Positions 26,188 to 35,388 of a stretch of DNA of 64,000 bases are shown piece by piece (the stretch's first letter is position 1; the number at the start of each line of letters is the position of its first letter). The stretch comes from Sphingobium nicotianae (GTDB lineage: Bacteria > Pseudomonadota > Alphaproteobacteria > Sphingomonadales > Sphingomonadaceae). The stretch covers positions 276,101-340,100 of the forward strand of contig NZ_JAHGAW010000004.1 of NCBI RefSeq assembly GCF_018603885.1, written 5' to 3'. The notes beneath the pieces are model-generated. The model was not told where the DNA came from and made no database searches. It was given only the letters and a program-made list of their open reading frames with translations. The position numbers were made by a program, and so were the translations under genes.

Positions 26188-28410
26188 ATGGCGACATTGG
26201 TACTTACCGCGCTTGACAGCGCGGTTGGCGGCACCATTGGGGGTATCGGTGCGGCCGTCGGCGGCGCGATTGGCGCCCTGGCGGGGCAGTCGGTCGACGC
26301 GCTGATCTTTCGTCCGGGTTCGCGTTCCGGACCGAGGCTCAGCGACCTGCATGTGCAGACGTCGCGCTATGGCGCGGGGGTACCGCGTCTTTACGGAACG
26401 ATCCGTGCCGCCGGCACTGTGATCTGGTCCACCGATTTCCAGGAAAACAGCGCATCGAGCGGCGGCAAGGGCCAGCCGACCATCACGCGTTACAGCTATT
26501 CGAGCAGCTTCGCCGTTCTCCTGTCGGCACGATCGATCATCGGGATCGGGCGCATCTGGGCGGACGGCAATCTGTTGCGCGGTGCTGCGGGTGACTTCAA
26601 GGCGCCGGTGGGAGCGTTCAGGATATATCCCGGCGGGGAAGATCAAATGATCGATCCGCTGATCGCAGCGGACGTGGGTATCGAAGAGGCGCCGGCCTAT
26701 CGCGGCTGCGCCTATGCCGTATTCGAGGATCTGCAACTGGCCGACTTCGGGAACCGTATTCCCTCGCTCACATTCGAGGTGATCGGGGATGCTGAGCCGA
26801 TGGGCGTTGCCGCGATCGTCTCTGATCTGACGGGATAATCAATAGCCTATGTCGGCGATGGAAATGAGCCGGTCTATTCAGGCTTCTCGGCGGATGGTGA
26901 GGATCTGCGTCAGGCAATTGCGCCGCTGATGAGCGTGCACGACCTGCAATGGCGTGAAGGAGAAGGGACGCTCGCACTCGCGGCCGGGAAGGTCACCGAT
27001 CGCGCGCTCGCCTCGTCCCGGGAGGTTCGCGGAATTGACGGTGAAGAACAACAGCCCGGACGGAAACAGCGGACGCCGATCGAAGCCGTGCCGGTTCGCC
27101 TGGGCATCCGACATCATGATCCGGCGCGCGATTTCCAGGTTGGGATTCAGACTGCGGAGCGGCCGGGGCCGGGGCGCACCAGTGAGGAGCATGATCTCCC
27201 GGCGGTCCTCGGCGCCGATGATGCGCGGCGGTTGGCCGATCGCAAATTGCGGACTGCGCTGAAGCGACGGCATCTTTTGCAACGCGCATGCGATTGCACG
27301 GCGCTGGATCTCAAAATTGGCGACGTCGTGACGGTGGGTGACCAGCTGGGGCGTTGGCTGGTCGAGGCCAGCGACTGGGACGACATGGCCGTGCGGTTGC
27401 GTCTGCGCGCATTCGAGACCGGGACGCAGCCCGCCGCCCTTGCGGGCGATTCCGGTGCGGCTTTGCTGGAGCGTGACCTGGCGCAGGGCGCGACCAGTGT
27501 GGCGGTCGTCGAGCTGCCGCCTGATGGTGTCGCGCTCGCGACGGTGCCCACGGTCTTCTGCGCTGCCACCGGAGCCAACCAGGGATGGCGCCGCGCCGCG
27601 CTGTTTCGCTATCGTCCCGAGCTGGAAGTGGCCGAACCGATCGGCCGGACGGCACCCCGTGCGGTGCTGGGCGTTGCCGTTACGATCCTTCCCGGCGGCG
27701 CGCCCTGGCGGATCGACCGTCTCGGCATGGTCGAAGTGACCCTCGATAACGAAGCCGATGTGCTTGTTTCGGCGGAGGACTCGCAATTGCTGCAAAGCGC
27801 GAATCTCTGCCAGATCGGCGACGAGCTGCTGCAATTCGGTCGTGCCGTGCCTATCGGACCTGGGCGTTATCGTCTCTCGCGCCTGATCCGCGGTTGGCAC
27901 GGAACGGAATGGGCAAGTACGGATCATGCTATCGATGAGCGTTTCGTGCTGCTGGATGCTGCGCGTCTGGCATCGGTGGAACTGGCCACTGTCGACGTCG
28001 GGCGTAGTTTGACGCTCCGCGCGGTGGGGAGTGGGGATGCCGTTCCGGCCGAGGCGTCTCGGCTGATCGACGGGCGCGCGATGCTGCCGCCGACTCCCGT
28101 GCATGGGCGCGTCATCATGTTGACCGGAGGCGACATGGCGATCGGCTGGGTGCGGCGCAGCCGGCTCGGCTGGAACTGGCCGGACGGCACCGATGTGCCG
28201 CTCGGTGAAGAACTGGAAAGCTATCTCTTGCGTGTGACGGCCAATGGCAGGGTGCTGCGCGAATGGGAGACGGGCACATCCGCCGCGACCTACGCCGCCG
28301 CGCAGATCGCGGAGGATGCCGCCGCTGGCGCGCCTTGGCCGCTTCAGCTCGAAATCCGACAGAAAGGCATGTGGGGCGTGAGCCGTCCGCTTTTGCTCGA
28401 CCTCTTCTGA
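26188..28410 (+). pseudogene. Large baseplate/tail fibre protein (g15-like), split by a stop
   Basis: The N-terminal 216 residues (GGTIGGIGAAVGGAIGALAG, LQVDALIFRPG-like start, VPRLYGTIRAAGTVIWSTDF) match the opening of GTA g15 proteins. A TAA at 26836-26838 stops the frame; the same frame resumes directly with SIAYVGDGNEPVYSGFSADG and runs 520 more codons (phage-tail_3-type domain, HHDPARDFQVG, SRLIRGWHGTEWAS, LRVTANGRVLREWETG) to 28410. One nonsense change therefore divides a 740-codon gene. A restart at the ATG of 26929 would miss the first domain. Confidence 0.75.
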
Positions 28411-28446
28411 ACCCGCCTCCCTTTCCCAACCAAAAAGGACAGATCC

Positions 28447-28944
28447 ATGGCGCAGACCGATCGACTTGGCTTGCCGCTGCTCGCGGCGGGGCAGGCGCAA
28501 AAGGAGGTGACGCATAACGAAGCGCTGATTCTGCTCGACTGCTTGACCCAAGCCGCCGTTGAGAGCGCGGATCTGGCGGCTCCGCCCATGACGCCGTCTC
28601 CCGGTCAATGTTGGATTGTCGGAAGTGGCGCTACAGGAGAGTGGGCGGATCGCGACGCCATGCTTGCCGCCTGGACGGCAAGCGGCTGGCTATTCGCGTC
28701 GCCGCGGACGGGCTGGCGCGTCTGGGCAATCGATCGCGCAAACGGGGTCCGCTTCAACGGTGCGCACTGGATAGACGAACCGGCCCAAGACGACGGATAT
28801 TATGTCGATGACGAGCGCGTCGTCGGTGCGCGCCAGGGGGCGATTGTGTCAGTGACCGGTGGTGCCGTTCAGGACAGCGAAGCCCGCGCCGCAATCGCCG
28901 CAATCCTCTCCGCGCTGCGCGTGCACGGACTCATCGAAAATTAA
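28447..28944 (+). CDS. DUF2793 phage-tail-associated protein
   Basis: 165 residues. TDRLGLPLLAAGQAQKEVTHNEALILLD is the DUF2793 signature; GWLFASPRTGWRVW and VRFNGAHWIDE follow. DUF2793 proteins lie at the 3' end of GTA-like clusters and are thought to be head spikes or fibres involved in capsule binding. Frame is intact. This is the last gene of the cluster before the ompA-like gene. Confidence 0.8.
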   Translation: MAQTDRLGLPLLAAGQAQKEVTHNEALILLDCLTQAAVESADLAAPPMTPSPGQCWIVGSGATGEWADRDAMLAAWTASGWLFASPRTGWRVWAIDRANGVRFNGAHWIDEPAQDDGYYVDDERVVGARQGAIVSVTGGAVQDSEARAAIAAILSALRVHGLIEN

Positions 28945-29125
28945 CTTTAAACCTGCGGCAGACATGTCGCACTTTCGTCCAAAAGCGACGCGGAATAGCG
29001 TCAAATATCGTAAAAACTGCTGCATCTCCGCAACTCGGGAACTTTACGAGCTTGAAGTTCGTTACGGCCATCACTAAAGCAGCAACGCAGCATTTTTACG
29101 ACCTAAACTCTGAAAGGGGAATGAT

Positions 29126-30187
29126 ATGCGGAAGCTTGGCATCGCCATAGCGCTCGCTTCGACTGCGATGGCATCGCCGTCGATCGCCAAGGATAAGGCT
29201 TGGTATGTTGGAGGCGACATTGGCGCGCTCATTGCAGAAAGCGCTGATTCCACCTACGCCAACGGCGTCACGGCAAAGACCCCGCACAAAACTGGCTACG
29301 ATGCTGCCGGCTATGTCGGTTACGACTTCGGCATGTTCCGCCTCGAGGCTGAATATTCGCACAAGAAGGCGTCGAACAAGAACAGCTATTACTCGAACCG
29401 GTCGACGGATCTTCCCGGCGGCATGGCTCGCGTTGACAGCCTGATGCTGAACGCCCTGCTGGACTTTGGTCCGGACGACGGCCTGCAGGGCTTCGTCGGC
29501 GGCGGTGCGGGTGTGGCGCGTTCGAAGATCTCGCTGCCTGACACGCGCGATTCGGACAGCGGCTTCGCCTGGCAGGCGATCGCCGGTATCCGTTATCCGG
29601 TCACCGAGAATGTCGATCTGTCGTTGAAGTATCGTTATTTCAACCAGAATAACATCAAGCTGAGGAACACGTCGGGCGTGGGCCTGGAGACTGAGGTCAA
29701 GACCCACAGCTTCATGGTTGGCATTGCGTATAACTTCGGTGCTGCGCCGCCGCCGCCGCCGCCTCCCCCGCCTCCGCCTCCGCCTCCGCCGCCTCCCCCG
29801 CCGCCTCCGCCTCCGCCGCCTCCGCCGGTGGCACAGTGCGCGCCTGGGCCGTATATCGTGTTCTTCGAGTGGGATAGCGCTGACATCACGCCTGATGCCG
29901 CCGCGATCCTCGACAACGCGGTCTCGGCTTATGCGAACTGCGGCAGCGCTGCGGTCATGCTGGCCGGCCACGCGGACAAGTCCGGTTCGCCGAAGTATAA
30001 CGTCGGTCTCTCGGCTCGCCGTAATACCTCGGTCCGTGGTTACCTGACCTCGCATGGCATTTCGGACGGCGTGATTTCGTCCGAGGCGTTCGGTGAGTCT
30101 CGTCCCCGCGTCGAAACGGCCGATGGTGTCCGCGAACTCCAGAACCGTCGTGTGGAAATCACCTACGGTCCGGGTTCGGGCAACTAA
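29126..30187 (+). CDS. OmpA-family protein with beta-barrel and 27-proline linker
   Basis: 353 residues. Signal peptide (about 1-21, ending SPSIAKD), an eight-strand-type barrel (about 24-205, WYVGGDIGALIAES, AGYVGYDFGMFRLEAEYS, VDLSLKYRYFNQNNIKL), an uninterrupted run of 27 prolines (from about residue 208) and a C-terminal OmpA/MotB peptidoglycan-binding domain (FFEWDSADITPDA, GHADKSGSPKYNVGLSARRN, LQNRRVEITYG). It anchors the outer membrane to the wall. AAAGGGG precedes the ATG. A strong terminator follows. Confidence 0.92.
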   Translation: MRKLGIAIALASTAMASPSIAKDKAWYVGGDIGALIAESADSTYANGVTAKTPHKTGYDAAGYVGYDFGMFRLEAEYSHKKASNKNSYYSNRSTDLPGGMARVDSLMLNALLDFGPDDGLQGFVGGGAGVARSKISLPDTRDSDSGFAWQAIAGIRYPVTENVDLSLKYRYFNQNNIKLRNTSGVGLETEVKTHSFMVGIAYNFGAAPPPPPPPPPPPPPPPPPPPPPPPPPPPVAQCAPGPYIVFFEWDSADITPDAAAILDNAVSAYANCGSAAVMLAGHADKSGSPKYNVGLSARRNTSVRGYLTSHGISDGVISSEAFGESRPRVETADGVRELQNRRVEITYGPGSGN

Positions 30188-30220
30188 GCGGTTCGTCGCG
30201 AAAGCGGCAGAAAAATGGAA

Positions 30221-30245
30221 GGGGCCGGCTTGCCGGCCCCTTTTC
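30221..30245 (+). terminator. Rho-independent terminator of the ompA-like gene
   Basis: GGGGCCGGC pairs with GCCGGCCCC around TT (in practice a slightly larger loop) and is followed by TTTTC, 33 bases after the stop. Confidence 0.8.
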
Positions 30246-30366
30246 ATTTGTAATCAAATGTCGCAGCCTATGGACCCCTGTGCCGGATTTTCTTGAATCC
30301 TGCCCCCCGACTTATGATATTGGCGTGGCAAGGCCAGCATGACGCCGGCCGCTAGGAGTGAAGAAG

Positions 30367-31101
30367 ATGGCAAACTGGCCGGATCCCCGGACAAGTTCGG
30401 CGGGCCTTGGCGGGTCCGCAAGCGCAACCGATGTCGCGTTCGATGCGGGCCTGCGTTCCTATATGCTGTCAATTTATAATTATATGGCGAGCGGCGTGTT
30501 GGTCACGGGCATCGTCGCCCTGTTGTTCGCGCAGAGCGGCTTGGCCTATCAGATCCTTGCCGGCCCTGGCCTGCTCAAGTTCGTCATCATGTTCGCGCCG
30601 CTGGTCTTCGTGATGGTGCTGAGCTTCGGCATCAACCGCCTGCAGACCAGCACAGCGCAAATGCTCTATTGGGCTTATGCAATCGTGATGGGGCTGTCTC
30701 TGGCCTCGATTTTCCTCGTTTATACCGGGGAGTCGATCGCAACGACCTTCTTCGCAACGGCAGCGGCCTTCGCGGGTCTCAGCCTCTACGGATACACGAC
30801 CAAGCGGGACCTGTCCGCCTTCGGCACCTTCTTCATCATGGGCGTGGTCGGTATCCTGGTCGCGTCGCTGATCAACCTGTTCCTGCAGTCGAGCGCGCTC
30901 ATGCTGGCGATCAGCATCCTGGGTGTGCTGATCTTCGCGGGGTTGACGGCCTATGACACGCAGGCGCTCAAGAGCCAGTACAGCTATGTGCGCGGAACGG
31001 ATTTCATGGGCAAGGCCGTGATCATGGGCGCGCTGAAGCTCTATCTGGACTTCGTGAACATGTTCCTGTTTCTGCTGCAGCTGTTCGGCAGACGCAACTG
31101 A
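30367..31101 (+). CDS. Bax inhibitor-1/YccA-family membrane protein
   Basis: 244 residues with seven hydrophobic segments. FDAGLRSYMLSIYNYMASGV is the entry of the BI-1 family, followed by LSFGINRLQTSTAQMLYWAYA, LVYTGESIATTFFATAAAFAG, DLSAFGTFFIMG and the C-terminal AYDTQALKS with the conserved Asp, then LYLDFVNMFLFLLQLFG. The family includes YbhL/YccA, pH-gated calcium leak channels or FtsH modulators. AGGAG is 8 bases before this ATG; the GTG three codons upstream overlaps that site and is less likely. Confidence 0.9.
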   Translation: MANWPDPRTSSAGLGGSASATDVAFDAGLRSYMLSIYNYMASGVLVTGIVALLFAQSGLAYQILAGPGLLKFVIMFAPLVFVMVLSFGINRLQTSTAQMLYWAYAIVMGLSLASIFLVYTGESIATTFFATAAAFAGLSLYGYTTKRDLSAFGTFFIMGVVGILVASLINLFLQSSALMLAISILGVLIFAGLTAYDTQALKSQYSYVRGTDFMGKAVIMGALKLYLDFVNMFLFLLQLFGRRN

Positions 31102-31127
31102 TGCCAATAAGAGCGATCTTGAATGGG

Positions 31128-31161
31128 GCCTCGGAGGATCATCTTCCGAGGCTCTTTTTTT
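31128..31161 (+). terminator. Rho-independent terminator after the Bax inhibitor-1 gene
   Basis: GCCTCGGA pairs with TCCGAGGC across a 9-base loop, followed by TCTTTTTTT, 27 bases after the stop. Confidence 0.82.
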
Positions 31162-31181
31162 GCGCCTGCGCCGGCCGGATA

Positions 31182-31811
31182 TCAGCCCGCCGGTGGTTGC
31201 ATCTTCGCGATCAGCGCATTGTCGATCTGCTTGGCGCGTTGATAGGCTGGCCGTTGCCGCAGACGCTCGACATAAGTCGCGAAGGCTGGTCGGTCCGGCA
31301 TCGAGCCGAACATCAATCCCCAATCAATCTGTGAGCCGACATAGATGTCGGCGGCGGTGAACCGCGTGCCGCAAATGTAGTCGCGTCCACTGACGGCGCC
31401 TTCAAGAACATCCATCGTCAGATCATAGGTGCCGTACCCGAACATCCGCTCGCGTCCCGGCTCGACCGTGAAGCCGGCCGCGCGGTTGGTCACGGATGCC
31501 TCGACCGGGCCGGCCGCGAAGAACATCCAGCGATAATAATCGGCGCGCTCGTGCGGACGTGGCGCCAGGCCGGCCGCCGGAAAAGCGTCGGCAAGATAGG
31601 CACAGATGGCGGCGCATTCCGTCACGACCTTGCCCTCATGGACGATCGCCGGCACTTTCCCCATCGGATTGATCGCCAGATAATCCGGCGCCTTCATCTT
31701 CTCCGCATAATCGAGAATATGCGTCTCGTAGGGCTCGCCGACTTCTTCCAGCATCCAGCGGATGGTCTGCCCGCGCGACATCGGGTTGGTGTAGAAAACT
31801 ATGTTGGACAT
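31182..31811 (-). CDS. Glutathione S-transferase family protein
   Basis: 209 residues. Thioredoxin-like N-domain with FYTNPMSRGQTIRWMLEEVG (active Ser), the cis-proline MGKVPAIV and the glutathione-binding ECAAICAYLADAFP; helical C-domain with YRWMFFAAGPVEA and FTAADIYVGSQIDWG. AGGAGG sits 5 bases before the ATG at 31811. Likely a cytosolic detoxification enzyme; substrate unknown. Separate in sequence from the other GST at 41026. Confidence 0.88.
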   Translation of the reverse strand: MSNIVFYTNPMSRGQTIRWMLEEVGEPYETHILDYAEKMKAPDYLAINPMGKVPAIVHEGKVVTECAAICAYLADAFPAAGLAPRPHERADYYRWMFFAAGPVEASVTNRAAGFTVEPGRERMFGYGTYDLTMDVLEGAVSGRDYICGTRFTAADIYVGSQIDWGLMFGSMPDRPAFATYVERLRQRPAYQRAKQIDNALIAKMQPPAG

Positions 31812-31879
31812 AGGCACCTCCTGCTGTGGAACATAGCAGGAACATTCTGGACGCGCGAGTCCCTATCGCGATGTGCGTG

Positions 31880-32554
31880 TCATGACGACGTCTGCGCAAA
31901 ACGGCCGTGCGTCAGAAAATGGCGGATCTGTCGGTGTGCGGTGGCATGATAAGGCAACATTCCGTGGGATAGCGGCAGCACGATATGGTCCGCTGCTTCG
32001 GGCAGTCGGGTCGACGCGACGCTGACCTTGCCATCGCTTGGTCGCGGCAACAGGCGGGCTGCAGCGATCGGCAGGATCGGCCGATCGCCCGCGATGATGC
32101 CGAGCGAATAGTCGATCGGCCCGAACAGGCCATCGACGGCCGCCGGCCGACGCGTCACCAACGCTCCTGCCGCCTGACCCAGAATGGGGCGCAACAGGCC
32201 ATGCTGATTCAGAAAATCGGCGATCTCGCTGCCGCCATTGGGCGTGCCGAGCATCACGACACGACCGAGCGCCTTGGGTCTCTGTCGATGGATTAGCGCG
32301 CGTGCGACCAGACCACCCATTGAATGCGCAACGATGTGCAGGGGAGGCGCCCCAGGCCGATCATAGTCTGCAATACGTGGCCGCAGAAATTCGCAAATCT
32401 CATGGAGCGATCGCCCCCAGCTGTCATAACCCAGCTCAACAGGGCGATAGCCCGCCCGGCGCAACATGCGTCCGAGCGGGCGATTCATCACGCTGAAGCC
32501 TGCAAAACCGTGCAACAGCAACACGACCGGCTGGTCTGGCTTCATGTCCGCCAT
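31880..32554 (-). CDS. Lipase-like alpha/beta hydrolase
   Basis: 224 residues. VVLLLHGFAGFS carries the oxyanion HG, the nucleophile elbow is IVAHSMGGLVARAL (Ser about 98), LGTPNGGSEIADFL follows as in triacylglycerol lipases, and the likely catalytic His is in VLPLSHGMLPYH. No signal peptide, so probably cytoplasmic or membrane-peripheral. It follows clpA by 24 bases on the same strand and may be co-transcribed. An ATG three codons in (32545) is an alternative start. Confidence 0.82.
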   Translation of the reverse strand: MADMKPDQPVVLLLHGFAGFSVMNRPLGRMLRRAGYRPVELGYDSWGRSLHEICEFLRPRIADYDRPGAPPLHIVAHSMGGLVARALIHRQRPKALGRVVMLGTPNGGSEIADFLNQHGLLRPILGQAAGALVTRRPAAVDGLFGPIDYSLGIIAGDRPILPIAAARLLPRPSDGKVSVASTRLPEAADHIVLPLSHGMLPYHATAHRQIRHFLTHGRFAQTSS

Positions 32555-32578
32555 CGGCCGTGTGCTGCGTCGGTCAGG

Positions 32579-34915
32579 TCAACCCTTCGGCGCGCTAGCC
32601 TTCGATTTCCTGCCGCCGCCGGCCGCCTTGGGCGCTGCGATGGCCTTGCCGCGCTTCGGCGCGGCAGGCGTGATCTCGAAGGTGAGCGTGTCGTCCTTGA
32701 GATGGACATGCACCTCGCCGCCATTGACGAGCTTGCCGAACAGCAGCTCCTCGGCGAGCGGCTGCTTGATCTTCTCCTGGATGAGCCGGCCCATCGGGCG
32801 GGCGCCATAGAGCTTGTCATAGCCGCGCGCCGTCAGCCAGTCGCGCGCATCATCGTCGAGCGTGATGTGGACATCGCGGTCGGCGAGCTGCAGCTCGAGC
32901 TGGATGATGAACTTGTCGACCACGCGGGCGACGACCTCCGTCGGCAGATAACCGAACGGCACGATCGCATCGAGGCGGTTGCGGAACTCCGGCGTAAAGA
33001 GCGACTTGACCGCTTCCTCCTGGACGTCCTCGCGGCCGATATTGCCGAAGCCGATCGACTCCTTGACCATGTCGGACGCGCCGGCATTGGTCGTCATGAT
33101 CAGGATGACGTTGCGGAAGTCGACGGTCTTGCCGTGGTGATCGGTGAGGCGGCCATTGTCCATCACCTGCAGCAGGATGTTGAACAGGTCCGGATGGGCC
33201 TTCTCGATCTCGTCGAGCAGCAGCACGCAGTGCGGGTTCTGGTCGATCGCGTCGGTCAGCAGACCACCCTGATCATAGCCGACATAGCCCGGAGGCGCGC
33301 CGATCAGGCGACTGACCGAGTGGCGCTCCATATATTCCGACATATCGAAGCGCTGCAGCGGGATGCCGAGCAGGGTCGCCAGCTGGCGCGCCACCTCGGT
33401 CTTGCCGACGCCGGTCGGGCCGGAGAAGAGATAATTGCCGATCGGCTTGTCCGGATCGCGCAGGCCGGCGCGCGACAGCTTGATCGCGGAGCTGAGCACC
33501 TCGATCGCCTTGTCTTGGCCGAAGACGACGCGCTTGAGATCGGTCTGGAGCGTCTCCAGCACGGTCTTGTCGTCGCTTGACACGGTCTTGGCCGGGATGC
33601 GCGCCATGGTCGCGATGACTGACTCGATTTCCTTCGGCGTGATCATCTTTTTGCGCTTGGAGGGCACCACGAGCATCTGCATCGCACCGACCTCGTCGAT
33701 CACGTCGATCGCCTTGTCCGGCAGCTTGCGATCGTTGATGTAGCGCGACGAGAGCTCGACCGCCGCCTTGATCGCATCGGGCGTGTACTTGACGTGGTGA
33801 TGATCCTCGAAGGCCGAGCGCAGGCCCATCAGGATCTTGATCGTGTCCTCGACCGTCGGCTCGTTCACGTCGATCTTCTGGAAGCGCCGCAGCAGCGCGC
33901 GGTCCTTCTCGAAGTGGTTGCGGAACTCCTTGTAGGTGGTCGAGCCGATGCAGCGGATCGTCCCGCCCGAGAGGGCCGGCTTCAGCAGGTTCGATGCGTC
34001 CATCGCGCCGCCCGAGGTGGCGCCGGCGCCGATCACTGTGTGGATCTCGTCGATGAAGAGCACCGCGTGCGGCATCTTCTCCAGCTCGTTGACGACCGCC
34101 TTCAGCCGCTCCTCGAAATCGCCGCGATAGCGCGTACCGGCGAGCAGCGCGCCCATGTCGAGCGAGTAGATCACCGCTTCCTTGAGCACGTCGGGCACTT
34201 CGCCGTTGACTATCTTGCGGGCAAGGCCCTCGGCGATGGCGGTCTTGCCGACGCCCGGATCGCCTACATAGAGCGGATTGTTCTTGGAGCGGCGGCACAG
34301 GATCTGGATCGTGCGGTCGACCTCGGCGGTGCGGCCGATCAGCGGATCGACCTTACCCTCCTTGGCCTTCTCGTTGAGGTTGACGGTGAACTGGTCGAGC
34401 GCGCCGTCCTTCTTCTTGGCGTCCGGCTTCTTCTCTTCCTCGGCGGGTGCGGCCTTGGGCGTCTCGGCGGCACTGGCGCCCTTGCCGACGCCATGGCTCA
34501 GATAGCTCACCGCATCGAGCCGGCTCATGTCCTGCTGCTGCAGGAAATAGACGGCATAGCTCTCGCGCTCGGAGAAGAGGGCGACGAGCACGTTGGCGCC
34601 GGTGACTTCCTCCTTGCCGGAGGACTGGACGTGCAGGATCGCGCGCTGGACGACGCGCTGGAAGCCGCTGGTGGGAGAGGGATCGACGCTGCCGGTGACC
34701 TTGAGGCTCTCCAGCTCGGTGTCGAGATAATGGGTGACGGTGTCGCCAAGCTCGCCGAGCTCGACGCCGCAGGCCTGCATCACCTTGGCGGCATGCTCAT
34801 CGTCGATGAGCGCCAGCAGCAGATGCTCGAGCGTCGCATATTCGTGATTGCGCTCGGTGGCATGCGCCAGCGCATTGTGCAGCGTGGTTTCCAGGGCGGG
34901 GGCGAAGGATGGCAT
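32579..34915 (-). CDS. clpA: ATP-dependent Clp protease ATP-binding subunit ClpA
   Basis: 778 residues. Clp N-domain (about 1-145, two repeats with [16 protein letters not shown] and [14 protein letters not shown]), first AAA module with Walker A GDPGVGKT (about 218), second with GPTGVGKT (about 499) and Walker [14 protein letters not shown]. The C-terminal region has [20 protein letters not shown]. ClpA unfolds substrates into ClpP. A charged linker with [13 protein letters not shown] lies at about 155-170. The usual adaptor gene clpS is not upstream in this window. Lys/Ala-rich C-terminal tail ([17 protein letters not shown]) is typical of alphaproteobacteria. Confidence 0.95.
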   Translation of the reverse strand: MPSFAPALETTLHNALAHATERNHEYATLEHLLLALIDDEHAAKVMQACGVELGELGDTVTHYLDTELESLKVTGSVDPSPTSGFQRVVQRAILHVQSSGKEEVTGANVLVALFSERESYAVYFLQQQDMSRLDAVSYLSHGVGKGASAAETPKAAPAEEEKKPDAKKKDGALDQFTVNLNEKAKEGKVDPLIGRTAEVDRTIQILCRRSKNNPLYVGDPGVGKTAIAEGLARKIVNGEVPDVLKEAVIYSLDMGALLAGTRYRGDFEERLKAVVNELEKMPHAVLFIDEIHTVIGAGATSGGAMDASNLLKPALSGGTIRCIGSTTYKEFRNHFEKDRALLRRFQKIDVNEPTVEDTIKILMGLRSAFEDHHHVKYTPDAIKAAVELSSRYINDRKLPDKAIDVIDEVGAMQMLVVPSKRKKMITPKEIESVIATMARIPAKTVSSDDKTVLETLQTDLKRVVFGQDKAIEVLSSAIKLSRAGLRDPDKPIGNYLFSGPTGVGKTEVARQLATLLGIPLQRFDMSEYMERHSVSRLIGAPPGYVGYDQGGLLTDAIDQNPHCVLLLDEIEKAHPDLFNILLQVMDNGRLTDHHGKTVDFRNVILIMTTNAGASDMVKESIGFGNIGREDVQEEAVKSLFTPEFRNRLDAIVPFGYLPTEVVARVVDKFIIQLELQLADRDVHITLDDDARDWLTARGYDKLYGARPMGRLIQEKIKQPLAEELLFGKLVNGGEVHVHLKDDTLTFEITPAAPKRGKAIAAPKAAGGGRKSKASAPKG

Positions 34916-35058
34916 ATTATCTTACTCCTGCAGGCTGAGTGTCAGCCTGCGTCCTGACCAATGTCGGAACCGCCGCAGCCGCCTTCAAGAGCAGCATCCC
35001 AACGATCCATCTGCCGGTGGCCGATATGCGCCCCAAGGCGATCCTGCCCCCACTCTCC

Positions 35059-35259
35059 TCATTTCTTGAATAGCGCCTCTGCGCTTGCCTTGTGGTTAAC
35101 GGACGCTTCCCGTTTCGCGCGCGTGCGCTCGATCTCCGCAGCGAGCAACGCGATCCGTTCGTCGAGTTCGGCAACGGACAGCCGATCCAGATCCTGGCGC
35201 ACGAGCTGCGTGATCAGGTCATCGGGCCGCGCCCGGGGTACGGCGTCCTCAAAGTCCAT
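35059..35259 (-). CDS. DUF1192 small protein
   Basis: 66 residues: PRARPDDLITQLVRQDLDRLSVAELDERI followed by a Lys/Arg-rich coiled-coil-like helix ending SAEALFKK. This is DUF1192, a short alphaproteobacterial family of unknown role in which the SVAEL-ERI block is the conserved core. The start at 35259 gives MDFEDAVPRARP; no strong ribosome site is visible. It is divergent from the quinone oxidoreductase gene. Confidence 0.82.
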   Translation of the reverse strand: MDFEDAVPRARPDDLITQLVRQDLDRLSVAELDERIALLAAEIERTRAKREASVNHKASAEALFKK

Positions 35260-35388
35260 CCCGGCATGGTCGCGCGGCGGCGCGCGCAAGTCAACCGTTG
35301 AGAGGCAGGCTGTAATGGGCTGGCGTTTTTCCCAGCGCTGATTAGACAGAGCCTCGACGGGAGCTTGGCCGGGGAGGGCCTTGGAAGA

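Larger units (their letters stand above)
19027..28944 (+). mobile_element. Degenerate gene-transfer-agent-like (phage head/tail) cluster
   Basis: Gene order portal, prohead protease, major capsid, head-tail connector, DUF3168, major tail, gp10, small chaperone, tape measure, tail protein, DUF2163 remnant, NlpC/P60 peptidase, large baseplate protein, DUF2793 follows the Rhodobacter GTA structural cluster (g3 to g15). All are on the plus strand except an inserted beta-propeller gene. No terminase (g2), no integrase and no attachment repeats are seen. At least four genes carry inactivating lesions, so production of particles from this locus is unlikely. Confidence 0.8.

Noticed and set aside
19027..28944. 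Complete inducible prophage
   Set aside because: No integrase, repressor, replication, lysis or terminase genes and no attachment repeats; the content is limited to GTA-type structure genes.
29096..30247. 383-codon minus-strand frame opposite the ompA-like gene
   Set aside because: Mirror of the polyproline-coding gene, producing a long Arg/Gly run; a shadow.
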